Origin: Nilaparvata lugens
Taxonomy: Eukaryota; Arthropoda; Insecta; Hemiptera; Delphacidae
Direction: 5' to 3'
DNA length: 64,000 nt
NCBI RefSeq assembly: GCF_014356525.2
Contig: NC_052508.1
Span: 52,758,442 to 52,822,441, forward strand
The stretch's first letter is position 1; each line of letters begins with the position of its first letter. Positions 1 to 11,059 of the stretch are shown piece after piece. The position numbers and the translations under genes were made by a program. Under the pieces are notes generated by a model. The model was not told the origin of the DNA and did no database searches. It saw only the letters and a program-made list of their open reading frames with translations.

Positions 1-1942
1 AGCATTCTCTACAAAATAAAATATAATAAAATTTCCAATAAATTGAGTGGTCGCTCAGAACTCTACCATGTTTGGTTCCGGGGCCACGAATTTTCAAAGA
101 AGGGGTATAATCTAAATTTTACAACAATAGAAGTTATTTTTACAGTTGAGAAAATCTACTGATAATAATTAATGAGAAATTTTTGAGTAGGGTTCACGGA
201 AATAAATGAAACTTTTCAGTTGATCTACGAAGTATTGGTTGATTCTATAATATACAAATCGACACACTATCAACATAGCAAATGAGCTAGAAAACTTTTC
301 TCACGATAAATATATTAACTTGGTAAATTAAATGACAATGGCTAACTACAAGTAATCCAATAAAGATACAAAAAAGTAACATATCTATTGGTAGATTTTT
401 AATAAGGTACATAAGGATAAGGGTACATATGAGTTTATAATGTGAAAAAAGGAATGTCATGGACTTTTACATCTTAAAATGAAAGTAGGTCTAATATACA
501 TGTTATACATTTTATCTCGATGTTAACAATCATAGGCCTATTCGTCTCTTTTGAAGAGATCTCTTGTTTTCTATAGAAAGAGAGTAAATGGTACAGGTAT
601 CAAAGATCAATTTCTAGTAGTAATTACATTATGTATTTATGTAAGCTACACAGTAAAACCACACTAGGTACATCAACAAACATATTTTTATCCTTTATTA
701 TTCATTTGGTATCCATACAGTACAATTCAATCCCAGGTGTCTCCAAAGACATAAGTTTCTACGTTTCATTCATACAAATCGCCCAATTTTTTAGTCTTTT
801 CTTTTTTATTTCATCATTTTTTGAAGTTATTTCGAGTGATCATTTACTTCTGACGATAAAATGTGACTGGATTCAACATCATAGTGGTATTTCAATAATA
901 GTCTCTATTAATATAGGGATTCTCCTTCATCAAAAATAAGAGAACTAATCTCTATTTTAAAATAATACATTAATCAATTCTACGAAAATCCATTCATGCT
1001 TAATCTTATAAAAAAGAATATCATAAAAATATGATAAAGGTACTAGTAATTTTTATGATAATTAAACATTCAAGTAGCGCTATTGAACTACTTCATTACT
1101 TATAATAAAGTTCTATTGCAACAGTATTTAATTCAATAGCTATTGAACAATGACATACATAGCCTACTGTTTTACCAATAACTTTTACTCTATTATTCAA
1201 CTATCATTCGATATAATCAATTTTTGATCGATTTCGTCCTGTTTGTTCACTACCAAATATCACTAGATTCAAATGATCTAAGTAAAATATATAGGCTAAT
1301 GATTATTAACATGAAACTGAACTTCAATGCTTGATTCTTGGAGAACGTTTCAATCAAACTTTTCCATACAATGACAAGACCATAAAATTATCGTCTTCAC
1401 TACCTACGGTATATTATTTCGAATTGTGAAAGATCATAATATCCGTTGTTGGTTATCCATCTTGTTTTCACTATTATTATTACTATCGTATTTAATAAAA
1501 CTTTTAAGTGAAAAACACTCACAATTTTTGCCACAAATCAAAAAATGTGAGTGTTTTTTCACTTAAAAGCTTTATTAGATACGATAGTAAGATCATAATA
1601 TTATATTTTTCACAATTTTATTAATTGTCTTCACACATTATCTCCACAAAATGAAAGTCAGTAATCGTATTCAATTGAATTTGAATTTTCAGAAACTTGA
1701 TGAAATCCAGTGAAAAATGTTAAAAATCGATTGCTAAATCAAAGTTAAGTATCCATGTTGTTTGTTGACTACAACATACAAGTCTAATGCAATGTGCATT
1801 AATAATAATAATAATAATTAATCTGTTTTTGCTGTTATCTATGTCATACAACATGCAATGATGATTATTGTGAACATGGTGCAGTCAAGATAGATACCAA
1901 ATATTAGGCTAATAATCAAATACCCGTAAACAAAGCTATTTC
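1..1942. other. Gene-free AT-rich stretch downstream of GNBP
   Basis: I see no credible coding exon here on either strand. The longest open frame (631-939, plus, 102 codons) is low-complexity and unlike any family I know. The only clear structure is the hairpin repeat at 1,482-1,588. The interval holds whatever 3' UTR and terminator follow the last GNBP exon, but I could not place a poly(A) signal with confidence. Confidence 0.6.
1482..1588. repeat. Long-armed hairpin repeat (MITE-like)
   Basis: Two arms of about 42 bases (1,482-1,522 and 1,546-1,588) are near-perfect inverted copies around a 23-base AT-rich loop. The outer ends read ACTATCGTATTTAATAAAAC and its complement. It looks like a foldback MITE; I found no clear target-site duplication. 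Confidence 0.6.
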
Positions 1943-2041
1943 TCATAAAGCCCACACTTTTATGTACTCGACTCGAAGTTTCGTATCATCATTCCAGGTC
2001 TTATACCAGTTTTTGAGATCATTGTAGAAGACGATCACTCT
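1943..2041 (-). CDS. GNBP: GNBP (beta-1,3-glucan recognition protein), last coding exon
   Basis: On the minus strand a good acceptor (TTTGTTTCAACAG) precedes 33 codons ending in TGA at 1,943-1,945. The peptide starts RVIVFYNDLKNWYKTWND and ends VEYIKVWAL, the typical C-terminus of the GH16-like domain of insect GNBP/beta-GRP (aromatic WY..TW, then a final beta strand such as V-[DE]-Y-[IV]-[RK]-V-[WY]-A-L). The exon starts in phase 0 and so joins the exon at 5,716-5,817 without a shift. GNBPs are secreted haemolymph proteins that bind fungal or bacterial glucans and feed the Toll and prophenoloxidase pathways. The exon carrying the GH16 catalytic acids is outside the visible exons, so I cannot say whether this member is an active glucanase. 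Confidence 0.85.
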   Translation of the reverse strand, partial: RVIVFYNDLKNWYKTWNDDTKLRVEYIKVWAL

Positions 2042-2169
2042 CTGTTGAAACAAATAGAATCAATAATTTAAAAAAATATATTCAAGAATATTGAATAACT
2101 TACACATTAAAGAAAGTTAATCAAAGAGGTGGAAATTTTCATCTTTCCAGAATAACGTCCTCCATGTTT

Positions 2170-2310
2170 TTACTTTCCTTGCCCTATTACCATAGGTAAG
2201 GAAAGTATTGCTTTCCAAAAAAATTAAGGTACCCTAATTTCATGTTTTCTATACGTTTCATTACTTTCCTTGCCCTATTACCATAGGTAAGGAAAGTATT
2301 GCTTTCCGAA
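2170..2310. repeat. Duplicated short palindrome, ACTTTCCTTGCC type
   Basis: A 33-base palindrome with arms ACTTTCCTTGCC and GGTAAGGAAAGT around CTATTACCAT occurs twice, at about 2,172-2,206 and 2,265-2,299. Each copy is followed by a similar TTGCTTTCC / GGTACCCC segment. It resembles the end of a dispersed insect repeat; the tandem repeat to the right retains a fragment (GCAAGGAAAGTTGTGTGAG) at its unit ends. Confidence 0.55.
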
Positions 2311-2385
2311 AAAAATTGAGGTACCCCAATTTCTATACGTTTCAAGGTCCCCTGAATCCAAAAAAGTGGTTTTTGGGTATTGGTC

Positions 2386-3079
2386 TGTATGTGTGTGTGT
2401 GTGTGTGTGTGTGTGAGTGTATGTGCGTCTGTGTACACGATATCTCATCTCCCAATTAACGAAATGACTTGAAATTTGGAACGTAAGGTCCTTACAATAT
2501 AAGGATCCGACACGAACAATTTCGATCAAATGCGATTCAAGATGGCGGCTAAAATGGCGAAAATGTTGTCAAAAACAGGGTTTTTCGCGATTTTCTCGAA
2601 AACGGCTCCAACGATTTTGATTAAAGTAATACCTGAAAAAGTCATCGATAAGCTCTATCAACTGCCACAAGTCCCATATCTGTAAAAATTTCAGGAGCTC
2701 CGCCCCAGCAATGCAGATAGATTCCCAATTATCAGGCTTCAGATACAATTGAAACAAAAAAAATCAAGTGGAGTAGATTGAGCATGAAAATCTCTACAAT
2801 TAATGTTCAGTAACATTTTCAACTAAAAATTGAAAATAAGCTTTAAATTCGGGAAAATGTGATTATTCAATTGCAAATTATTGTTGATTCTATTACATCA
2901 TTCACTATGAAGAGATAGCAGACCTCATGTGTGTCTCCAGCGTTATTGCCCTGTCACCAGCTGGCTCAAATCTTTGAATAGTAGACTTGTGATGCGCGGG
3001 AACACTAGCGTCAGGTGATCAATTTTCATAACGGCAAGGAAAGTTGTGTGAGTGCGCCACACCAGATTCTTGGGTATTG

Positions 3080-3113
<34 letters not shown>

Positions 3114-3783
3114 ACGATATCTCATCTCCCAATTAACGGAATGACTTGAAATTTGGAACGTAAGGTCCTTACAATATAAGGACACGAACAACTCGACAAT
3201 CCGACACGAACAATTTAGATCAAATGCGATTCAAGATGGCGGCTAAAATGGCGAAAATGTTGTCAAAAACAGGGTTTTTCGCGATTTTCTCGAAAACGGC
3301 TCCAACGATCTTGATTAAGTTATACCTGAAATAGTCATCGATGAGCTCTATCAACTGCCACAAGTCCCATATCTGTAAAAATTCCAGGAGTTCCGCCCCA
3401 TCTATGCAAAGTCTGATTTTAGATTCTTAATTATCAAGCTTCAGATACAATTTAAACAAAAAATTTCGAGTGGAATAGATTGAGCATGAGAATCTCTACA
3501 ATTAATGTTCAGTAACATTTTCACCTAAAATTAAAAATAAACTCGAAAATCGAGATAATGTGATTATCCAATTGCAAACTATTGGCAACTGTTGATTCTA
3601 TTAAATGATTCTATAACTATGAAGAGATAGCAGACCTCGTGTGTCTCCAGCGTTATTACCCTGTCACCAGATGGCTCTAATCTTTGAATAGTAGACTTGA
3701 CATGCGCGGGAACACTACCGTAACGTCAGGTGACAAATTTTCATAACAGCAAGGAAAGTTGTGTGAGTGCGCCACACCAGATT
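2386..3783. repeat. Two tandem ~679-bp repeat units with GT microsatellite
   Basis: Two diverged head-to-tail units begin at about 2,432 and 3,111 with TACACGATATCTCATCTCCC. They end with GTGTGAGTGCGCCACACCAG at about 3,047-3,066 and 3,761-3,780. Each is preceded by a (GT)n run (2,391-2,420 and 3,084-3,110). The units contain CAAGATGGCGGCTAAAATGG and CAACTGCCACAAGTCCCATA. No coding capacity is evident. It is probably an older dispersed repeat duplicated in place. Confidence 0.7.
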
Positions 3784-4061
3784 TTTAGGTAGAAATATCA
3801 CTATCTACTGTACTAAAAGCCTAATGCTGTACTTGAGCCTTTCTGTCATCAACGCGAAATGTGGGACCCAGACGAGATTTCTGATTGTATAATAAAATCT
3901 GTCCCACTTCCGCGTCAGTGTGCAAAGCCAAGTGAATAAGATTGAGTCATGAATGAAGAAGTCTATTGAGAATAATCATTGAATAATACAGGTAAAAGAG
4001 GGGTAAAATTTGATTGTTTCAATCTGCAACTGAGCAGTGATGTAATACTGTCTTAATTAGA

Positions 4062-5062
4062 ATATAAAGAAAATAAAAATCTCAGTACCCTTTTTTTGAA
4101 ATATTTTATCATAACATGTTTCGGACATTTATGCCATTTTCAAGGACATTTTGTTCTTTGACTTGAAAATGGCATAAATGTCCGAAACATGTTGTGATAT
4201 GCCGTGCTACCAATTTTTCCTTAAACGGTTGGAATAGCATTTAACACCTATCAACCTAAGGATAGTTGTCGGCTCCAATGAAATAGATTCTTGATAAATT
4301 GTGAATGGATCTATTGCCTATGAATGAGAAATCCAGTTTTCAGAGCAAATTAACTTATAATCTTCAGATGAATTTTGGCAAAATACAGAAATATAGGTAC
4401 AAAGAACAATAACTTACAAGTCTAAGCGTCTAAAATTACTACCTACGAACTAAGTACTTAACCAGTTTACAGTTGAAAAACAGTGGCTATTGGCTTGGAT
4501 ACAGAAAAAACAAATTATCCACAAAATAGAACACTATAAACTGTTTAAAACTCAATTTAAAACATTAATAAATTCACTTAAACAGACAATAATTCAGAGC
4601 ACAAAATTACACACACAACAGCCAGCCATGTTTTCAGAAGAAGAAAGAACAGGAAAAAGGTACAAGCCAGAACAGAGAGACCTCAAAAATTCATTGTCCA
4701 CGCTACAGACACGTCACCAAAAAATTATAACTTACAAGTTTAGAATTCACATTTTATATTTGTTCTCAATAAAACTTTATTTTGAAACTGTTATTTTAAA
4801 TTTTTATATATATTCTATTTAAATAAACTATTTATCTAGTAATTTGTTAACCCTGCCTCGGTGACACCATGGAACAATGCAACAAACATTTACGATAATA
4901 AATTCTCCGTCAAAAAGTTTGTCCGTCTATTGATGACTCTGACATTTACTATAAAGTTCCATAGATCTCGAATTGAAGATTCGATTCAAATGTGAGAAAA
5001 AATGTAATATTACAGATAAAATATTTCAAAAAAGGGTACTGAGATTTTTATTTTCTTTATAT
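4062..5062. mobile_element. 1.0-kb non-coding inverted-repeat transposon (MITE-like)
   Basis: The ends 4,062-4,110 and 5,015-5,062 are about 48-bp near-perfect inverted repeats (outer end ATATAAAGAAAATAAAAATC). Just inside the left end lies a second hairpin (4,108-4,200; arms containing ACATGTTTCGGACATTTATG and its complement). The interior has no transposase. The 12-mer TGTCTTAATTAG lies outside both ends (about 4,049-4,060 and 5,105-5,116) in direct orientation, though 43 bp away from the right end. Confidence 0.55.
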
Positions 5063-5389
5063 TTATATTACAAGTAGCCCTATACAGAAAAGAGATAAAT
5101 AAGATGTCTTAATTAGCTATCTTGTCTGTAATAGTAGGTAATGTTATAAAGTACAGTATGATCAATATATTTCTTGTGATGAATAATAATCAATCATCAT
5201 AGTTATTGTATTTGTGAAAAATGTCTCAAAACTATTCCAGGGCATATTCTCGCATAGGCTATAAGCTACTCGTTGAATGAGAGAATTTCACAACCCAAGA
5301 ACTAAATTACTCATAAGAAATAAAATGAGGGAGCAACATTCTAAGCTGCTACAATAAAATTCATAAAGTACTCATTTTTAATTCAACAA

Positions 5390-5475
5390 ATCACAACTAG
5401 TTTCAACTTGCAGCTATTTTTCAGTGTGATTCAGACTTGAAAAACGCTTTTTAATGAGTTGAAACTAGTTGTGAT
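5390..5475. repeat. Small hairpin
   Basis: Perfect 19-base arms (5,390-5,408 ATCACAACTAGTTTCAACT and 5,457-5,475 its complement) flank a 48-base loop. Function unknown. Confidence 0.5.
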
Positions 5476-5715
5476 CTATTGTAATAAAAAAGCATACTTG
5501 ATAACTTCTATTGTGTTTCTACAATATATTTTAATAACCCTAAAAAGGAAAGTGAGTACAGCTGAAGTTATTTTTTGTGTTGCACACCACAAGAGTTTTA
5601 TTTCAAGAAACCAGAATTTTACACGCAATTGACAAATAAATATGACAGAGCTGGGAAATTATTAACCTTTCATATTTTTCTCGCTTTTGAATTATTCAAA
5701 GGTGTTATATCTTAC

Positions 5716-5817
5716 CTTAGGATCGCTATTTCTCCAGGGTTTTGGTTGATCGCCACTCACGGCCCCATTTGGAATATCGTGGTATCCACCAACGTGTACT
5801 CCAAGAAGCAAGTAAAA
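5716..5817 (-). CDS. GNBP: GNBP exon with FYLLLGVHVGG core
   Basis: This exon has 34 codons, phase 0 at both ends, with acceptor ATTTTCAAG and donor GTAAGA on the minus strand. The peptide contains FYLLLGVHVGG and PKPWRN. In GH16-type GNBP/beta-GRP proteins the strand F-Y-[LI]-x-[LF]-x-[VL]-x-V-G-G followed by a K-P-W-x-N segment lies near the end of the domain, just before the W-x-x-T-W segment carried by the next exon (1,943-2,041). The LINE fragment at 5,931 begins only 114 bases upstream of the acceptor. Confidence 0.88.
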
Positions 5818-5930
5818 CTTGAAAATAAAACAATTTCCTGGTTAATTTTCATATCCATTGATTTTAGGAAAACACTAGATGTTGAAGACACTAACAGATA
5901 TAGTAGATACTATAATAGATATAAGTTAAT

Positions 5931-7212
5931 ATTCAATTCAATTCAATTCAATTCAGTTTATTTCCAAAAACATCTTACACGAATAAGAAATACAATATAC
6001 AACATATTTTGGAATCCCCCTACTAGACTATCCATCTGTGTGTAGGGGGGGAGTTCCACTTTATACATAATAAGCTTAATCTGCTCATAGAAGTAAATAA
6101 TAGAGAAAACACTTATATTATGGATGTATTATTAATATTCTGATTATAAAATAGATAATATATGTGCTGATGTATATTTAAGAATGAGTATGTAGGAATA
6201 TGTATGTAGGAATAAGTATACTTAATACCTTGATTGATAAAAGAATAAATAAAGAAGAAATAACAATATTTTTTTGAAGACCGCAGTGGCAGGGATTCCA
6301 GAAATTCTCAGAAGAGAGAATGAAAAAAAGCATAAACCAGAAAGGCAAAACAGTCAAATCGGTTATATCAATGATAAAATAAATACCAATCAATTGTCTG
6401 GAAACCTTGAAGTCGTGTTGGTCACCAAGCATAACGAGATTGGAGTAGTTCTTCTGAAGCTTCCCAACCAATCTGGTACAGCCACCTGTCCACCCTCTTC
6501 CTAAACACTACCAAACTAAATGCCTCTGCTTCCCTAATCACCCCTGGCACATTTCTGTACAAGACATGGGCCAGGTATGAAGGATTTGTCAATTCAGAGC
6601 CGTGAGTCAGCTGAGGTATCTCAAAGCTGTAATTGGATCTGTGGCGAGTTGAGTAGCTATGGTTGGTTAACTGTTTCTCCCAGAAGTTCAGTTTTGTATT
6701 TTTTTTATGTGGATCAACAAGGATTTAATAAAAAGTTGTCTAACATTCAGTATGGGAAATTCGATAAACAATTGTCTTGTTGGGTATCTAAAGTCTCTCT
6801 TTAAAATTGTTTTTATAATTGATCTTTGGGTGACTGCGAGAGGCTCAATGACTGAGGAGGAAGCCCCTCCCCAAGCTAGAATTCCATATAGTATTATAGA
6901 TTGTACATAGGCAAAGTAAACTACTTTGCACTGATCCACACTCAGAACATTACTAAGCTCTGAAAATGCGTGAAGCAGCTTTCTGAGCCTATTCTTAGCA
7001 CACTGGACATGTTGTACCCAACTCATCTTGGAATCCAAGACAACGCCCAGGTATTTGTAATGATCAACGCGCTCAATCATACTACAATTACATCCAGCAG
7101 ACCTGGGATTATTACAAGAATGCATCGTTAGTATTAGAGAGCCTGGATCAGCTATTAGGATCAGGATATTAGTTTTATATCTCAGATATTTTGTTATATT
7201 TATATAACACAC
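5931..7212 (-). mobile_element. 5'-truncated LINE (CR1/Jockey-type), 3' end of ORF2 and tail
   Basis: On the minus strand an open frame (7,212-6,688) encodes the end of a LINE reverse transcriptase: the thumb motif HYKYLGVVLDSKMSWVQHV and connection-domain residues YGILAWGG. After one break (about 6,690) the frame resumes near 6,570-6,430 with NVPGVIREAEAFS and RWLYQIGWEA, the usual C-terminal end of this LINE group. The 3' end is GGAAATAAACTGAATTGAAT: an AATAAA followed by about five TGAAT repeats instead of a poly(A) tail. It lies in a GNBP intron in the same orientation as the gene. It has no catalytic RT core, so it is dead. Confidence 0.85.
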
Positions 7213-8869
7213 TTCTATTATTGAATCACTTATAACTTGTAACTACTAGTTATATAGATAGCTCACTTTACACTTCTCTGCACAAATACTTCAATAATTC
7301 TAGCACATATAGCCTTTTTACAGTCCAAATTTTGCAGAACAGACTCCAACAACTTTTATAATAAAAATACATTTTCAATTTTTTTGGTTAATTGATTGAG
7401 AATGAGCCAATAAAAATTGTTTTTAAAATTTAACATCTATGTTTTACTTCAAAAGATTTGAATAGATAATGCCATTGATTATATAACAATTATATGGAAC
7501 GAATTGAATTCAAAGCAGGAAAACTGAGGGAAAATCAAACCTGATAATTTAACTCAACTTCCTGTATAACTCCTTTCTTATTCTGTCATGCAACGTGTAG
7601 AATATAATATCGTTGGAATTCTGTGAAATGAATCAATCTTCTATTCCTCTCCTAAACATCTATAAACAGGATAAAAGTCGAGAGATTTGTGTAGAAATAA
7701 TGAAAGCTGGGCTTTTGATTAGAATTCATTTATAAATTCATATTTAAACTAATTCCAAGTCAAACACCAAATCATATCAAAGTAACATAATATTAGGCTA
7801 TTATAAAGCTATTAATTTGAATAGACTTAAAACGTTGTCAAAAATCCACTTTAATTAAATAAGAATATTAATATTTTACAGGAGCATGTTGTAACTTACA
7901 AAACTGATGATGTGTGAGCACACACGAAAGCATGCTCCTGCTTTAAGTCTATTCATGGCTTACTTAGATAATAGGCTAGGTATATTATATATACAGAGTG
8001 ATTCATAATTATGGTAAAATATTTTAATACGTGATAGTAGAGTAAAAAATAAGAAAAAAGTTCATATAAACATATATCCATAAACGCTTCATTAGCCAGC
8101 TATAAAGGGTGAAAGATTTTGCCCGGAATCCAGTTCCTCTGGTGAAATACACCGATGTTGAATTGTTTGGGGACTAGTTTTTGAAAAACTTATGCTAGAT
8201 TCGTATGGTAAAATATCTGAAAAATCGAATAAAACTAGTCTGGAGTTGTAGTGTAAGTAGTTTTTGAGAAAAAGATGAAATATGCAAAAAATTCAAGTAG
8301 AAAAGCACAGACTTCTACGTTTGATGCCCAATAACTTTCTTTAATGACCAGTAAACAAATAATTTTTCGCAATAAAAATTGTAGAGAATTTAATTCTGGA
8401 AAGAATTATGTAAGCTGTGTATTTTACCATAATTATGAATCACCCTGTATATTATCTGTCTATAGTACCGTAGGCTGTGGTCTATTCAATTATGGAAAAG
8501 TTCCGCAACATCAACATTCACGCTACAACTTTATTAATTTGAATTGATATTATCATTTTTCAATCAAATTATTTTATTTTCAATCAATACATTATAGCAT
8601 TACAAATTATCAATTGAGACTTTATGGTGATGAAATCAGTTGGTTTTCCTGTTCATAGATTATTAGTAGGATTAGACCTGGATTTTATTCCACTCCATAT
8701 TGGTGGAATGAAAACCCAACTCTCTTCAATTAATTTCAATTCCACACAACCTCAACATATTCGATAATATGAGAAAAATATAAGATGTATGAAAGGATTA
8801 TAGTATACCCAAAATGAGGGAAATAACTACTTTTGGTAATTTGAACAAGTTTGTACAAATCAAGGCACA
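7213..8869. other. GNBP intron, no gene seen
   Basis: Non-coding intronic sequence. An imperfect nested inverted repeat lies at about 7,818-7,955: outer arms TGAATAGACTTAAA / TTTAAGTCTATTCA, inner arms CAGGAGCATG (7,879-7,888) / CATGCTCCTG (7,931-7,940). Nothing else was recognised. Confidence 0.5.
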
Positions 8870-9105
8870 GGGCCCTGTCTCATAAAACTTATAAGTCACG
8901 TAATTCAGGAGAATCACACCATTCAAATTATAATTGGAGTAATAATTATTATTTGAATTATAATTGGTGATTCTCCAAAACTTATGTCACGTAATACAGG
9001 GGAATCACACCATTCCAATTATAGTTGTAATAATAATTATAATTTGAATTATAATTGGTGATTCTCCAGTATTGCGTGAATTATAAGTTTTATGAAACAG
9101 GGCCC
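8870..9105. mobile_element. 236-bp MITE built as a tandem dimer
   Basis: The terminal inverted repeats start GGGCCCTG and match for about 40 bases with few differences (CATAAAACTTATAA is shared). The inside is two similar palindromic halves (about 8,895-8,985 and 8,986-9,090), each reading GGAGAATCAC ... AATTATAATTGGTGATTCTCC. I could not define a target-site duplication. It lies in a GNBP intron, 254 bp from an exon. Confidence 0.7.
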
Positions 9106-9358
9106 AGGGGCCAGATCACAATAAATATATTATTCTAAAGTATATTACGGTTTATAATCGGAAAATGTTATCATAATGTAAAGAATAACTATTGTATTCA
9201 ATGATGTCAAAATAAAGTTACTTGATTTGAAGTAATTTTTCCAGCTATAGCTAAATACTTTAATATAGCGGTTAGCAGTTCTTAGATACTCTTGGTCTCC
9301 CCTCATTCAAAAAATATATTGTAGGTAGGTATTATATAGAATACATGTTGAAACTTAC

Positions 9359-9483
9359 TTCCTGATCGAAAGGTGAGACAGGTCCATATTCTTGGGAAAG
9401 TCCATTTGCTTCAAGAAGGGGAGAATTCTTATTTCCAAGCCATTCACCAAAACTTTCGCCATCAACAGAAAATTTCATTCCAT
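9359..9483 (-). CDS. GNBP: GNBP exon with KFSVDGESFGEW
   Basis: The minus-strand acceptor TTTTATTACAG and donor GTAAGT bound 125 bases. The frame uses two leading bases to complete a codon begun in the upstream exon, then runs open to phase 0. The peptide contains GMKFSVDGESFGEW and ends PVSPFDQE. This matches the W-T-P-x-G-[MI]-x-[FL]-x-V-D-G-x-x-[FY]-G ... P-F-D-[QK]-E segment of insect GNBPs. The split codon is completed as TAT from the exon at 10,634, and the next exon begins FYLLLGV, so the three exons read continuously. Confidence 0.9.
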
Positions 9484-10633
9484 CTGTAATAAAAGTAGAA
9501 TATGATTGGTTGATTCATACGTTACAAGAACTAACTCAGTAATGATAAATGCCAATGAAAGCCAATCTTACTCCAAAGAGTTTATTCGGCACATTATTAG
9601 GTTAAGTTTCTAATCATTCAAAATATTATCATGAGTCTAGAATTATCAAATTTATAAACATCTCTAGACTTTTCCATTCCAGCTCCACATTAATAACTGC
9701 AACCTTTCATATTGATACAAATAATATCGGTATGCAATTTATCCTTCTGCTATTTTGTGAATAATTTCCTTCCACAAATTATCTAAAACTGTTTCCAATT
9801 GATTAGACAGTCAATTGTTCCATATTGAATGTCTTCCAATATAATTGACTGTCTAACCAAATTCTAATTGATTTGAACAAAGTTGAATAAATGACAATTT
9901 AAGGTAGATAATCTTACTTGAGATAACGGTACCTTAAGTGATATCTCAAGATACTCTCACTTAAGGTTCCATGAGCTACAAAGTAATTCATGTTCATATC
10001 TATTGTACACATCAAGTACCTAGTAATCTATTGCTATAGTCCCATGAATAGAAATGTATCACATTAACTTGGTAAAGAAATTTAATTTATAAGGCATTAT
10101 GTTGATATATTGATTTGAACTTTGGTACCGGTACTGTACCTTAGGCTTGTTACATACACATCGATTTTTGGACTTAGGATTTTTTGCTGTCCTTTTAAAT
10201 TCTATTAAGTAGATTAAACAGATGATGTTTGTCAGATTCCTTTTAATCTCATAGAATTCATAAGGACGGCTAAAAATCAAACGTCCAAAAATAATTTGTA
10301 ACTGGCTTTAGATTCAATGTGATATCAGACACAGTGAAAAGTATCAGCGATACTTCAATAATACTCATAATATTTCAAGTATTTACTTAAAATTAATAAT
10401 TTAAAAAAGCTCGTTTGACATGATCTTGAGTTTTTTTTATTGTTTAGTTTGTTGCTTGACAAGAAGTCTGAATCGCAATAATCAGTTCCCTTATCAAAAT
10501 CGGGAGTAGTTTTTGGATTCCACCTGTCTGATTCCAAAATTTGTTCTATACTGAATATTATTCTGTAATAAATTAACTGATTTGACATAAATTGGGATCT
10601 TATTTTCTCTAAAGTTTAATATTTTCTACTCAC
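9484..10633 (-). other. GNBP intron
   Basis: Intron between the exons at 9,359-9,483 and 10,634-10,733. It contains a small inverted repeat (9,797-9,816 / 9,843-9,856, arm AATTGATTAGACAGTCAATT). Open frames at 10,059-10,588 have no family features and are taken as chance. Confidence 0.55.
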
Positions 10634-10733
10634 ATGGCGTCCAATTGAGTCTATAGACATGGAATTGATCAGACCAGAGTCCTTCACGTTTCATTTTCCT
10701 GAATTTTCTTGTTGTCTCATTCACTTCAAGTCC
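10634..10733 (-). CDS. GNBP: GNBP exon (partial, runs into assembly gap)
   Basis: On the minus strand the donor GTGAGT at 10,633 ends an open frame containing SDQFHVYRLNWTP, the W-x-D-x-F-H-x-Y-x-L-x-W-T-P signature of the GNBP/GH16 fold just upstream of the V-D-G strand. Only 33 codons are visible before the gap. The last base is the first base of a codon finished in the next exon. I found no upstream exon (CBM39 domain, GH16 catalytic region, signal peptide) to the right of the gap. These are either lost in the gap, separated by the retrotransposon at 11,060-24,568 and outside the window, or on another scaffold. Confidence 0.85.
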
Positions 10734-10833
10734 NNNNNNNNNNNNNNNNNNNNNNNNNNNNNNNNNNNNNNNNNNNNNNNNNNNNNNNNNNNNNNNNNNN
10801 NNNNNNNNNNNNNNNNNNNNNNNNNNNNNNNNN
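10734..10833. other. Assembly gap (100 N)
   Basis: Exactly 100 N, the usual placeholder for a gap of unknown size. It interrupts a GNBP exon. Confidence 0.98.
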
Positions 10834-10929
10834 CTTTTACAAATTCACAATTTTATATTCATTTCAAAGTGGTGGGGGTATAATGATGAAGAGGGATGAA
10901 GAGGTGAGAGAAGCATTCGGTGGTAGGGG

Positions 10930-11040
10930 GGGGAGAAGTTCATTTTCACAAGGGCGGCAAGAATCGGTTTTACGGTCAGTTTGATTCGATTGACCTTCAC
11001 TGTAGTGAGATCCACTTCTGTTCTTTGATTCTCCAACTGT
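10930..11040. repeat. Fragment of a dispersed repeat also present near 32,380
   Basis: The reverse complement of this stretch matches 32,376-32,450: both carry GAATC/CACT, CGAATCAAA.TGACCGT and GAAAATG in the same order. The other copy extends from the hairpin repeat at 32,291. Confidence 0.45.
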
Positions 11041-11059
11041 TCAACTATTCCTTACTGCT

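Larger units (their letters stand above)
2042..5715 (-). other. GNBP intron filled with repeats
   Basis: This intron is bounded by a GTAAG donor at 5,715-5,711 and the acceptor at 2,042-2,043 (minus strand). It contains a repeat of about 679-bp period (2,432-3,783), the palindromic pair at 2,170-2,310, a 1-kb inverted-repeat element (4,062-5,062) and a small hairpin (5,390-5,475). No further exon is needed by the reading frame between these exons and none was seen. Confidence 0.65.

Noticed and set aside
2187..2529. Thr/His repeat peptides on the minus strand
   Set aside because: Encoded by the (GT)n microsatellite and repeat sequence.
5575..6045. 156-codon plus-strand frame over the GNBP exon and the LINE tail
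   Set aside because: It runs antisense through a supported exon, an intron and the LINE 3' end; it cannot be one gene.
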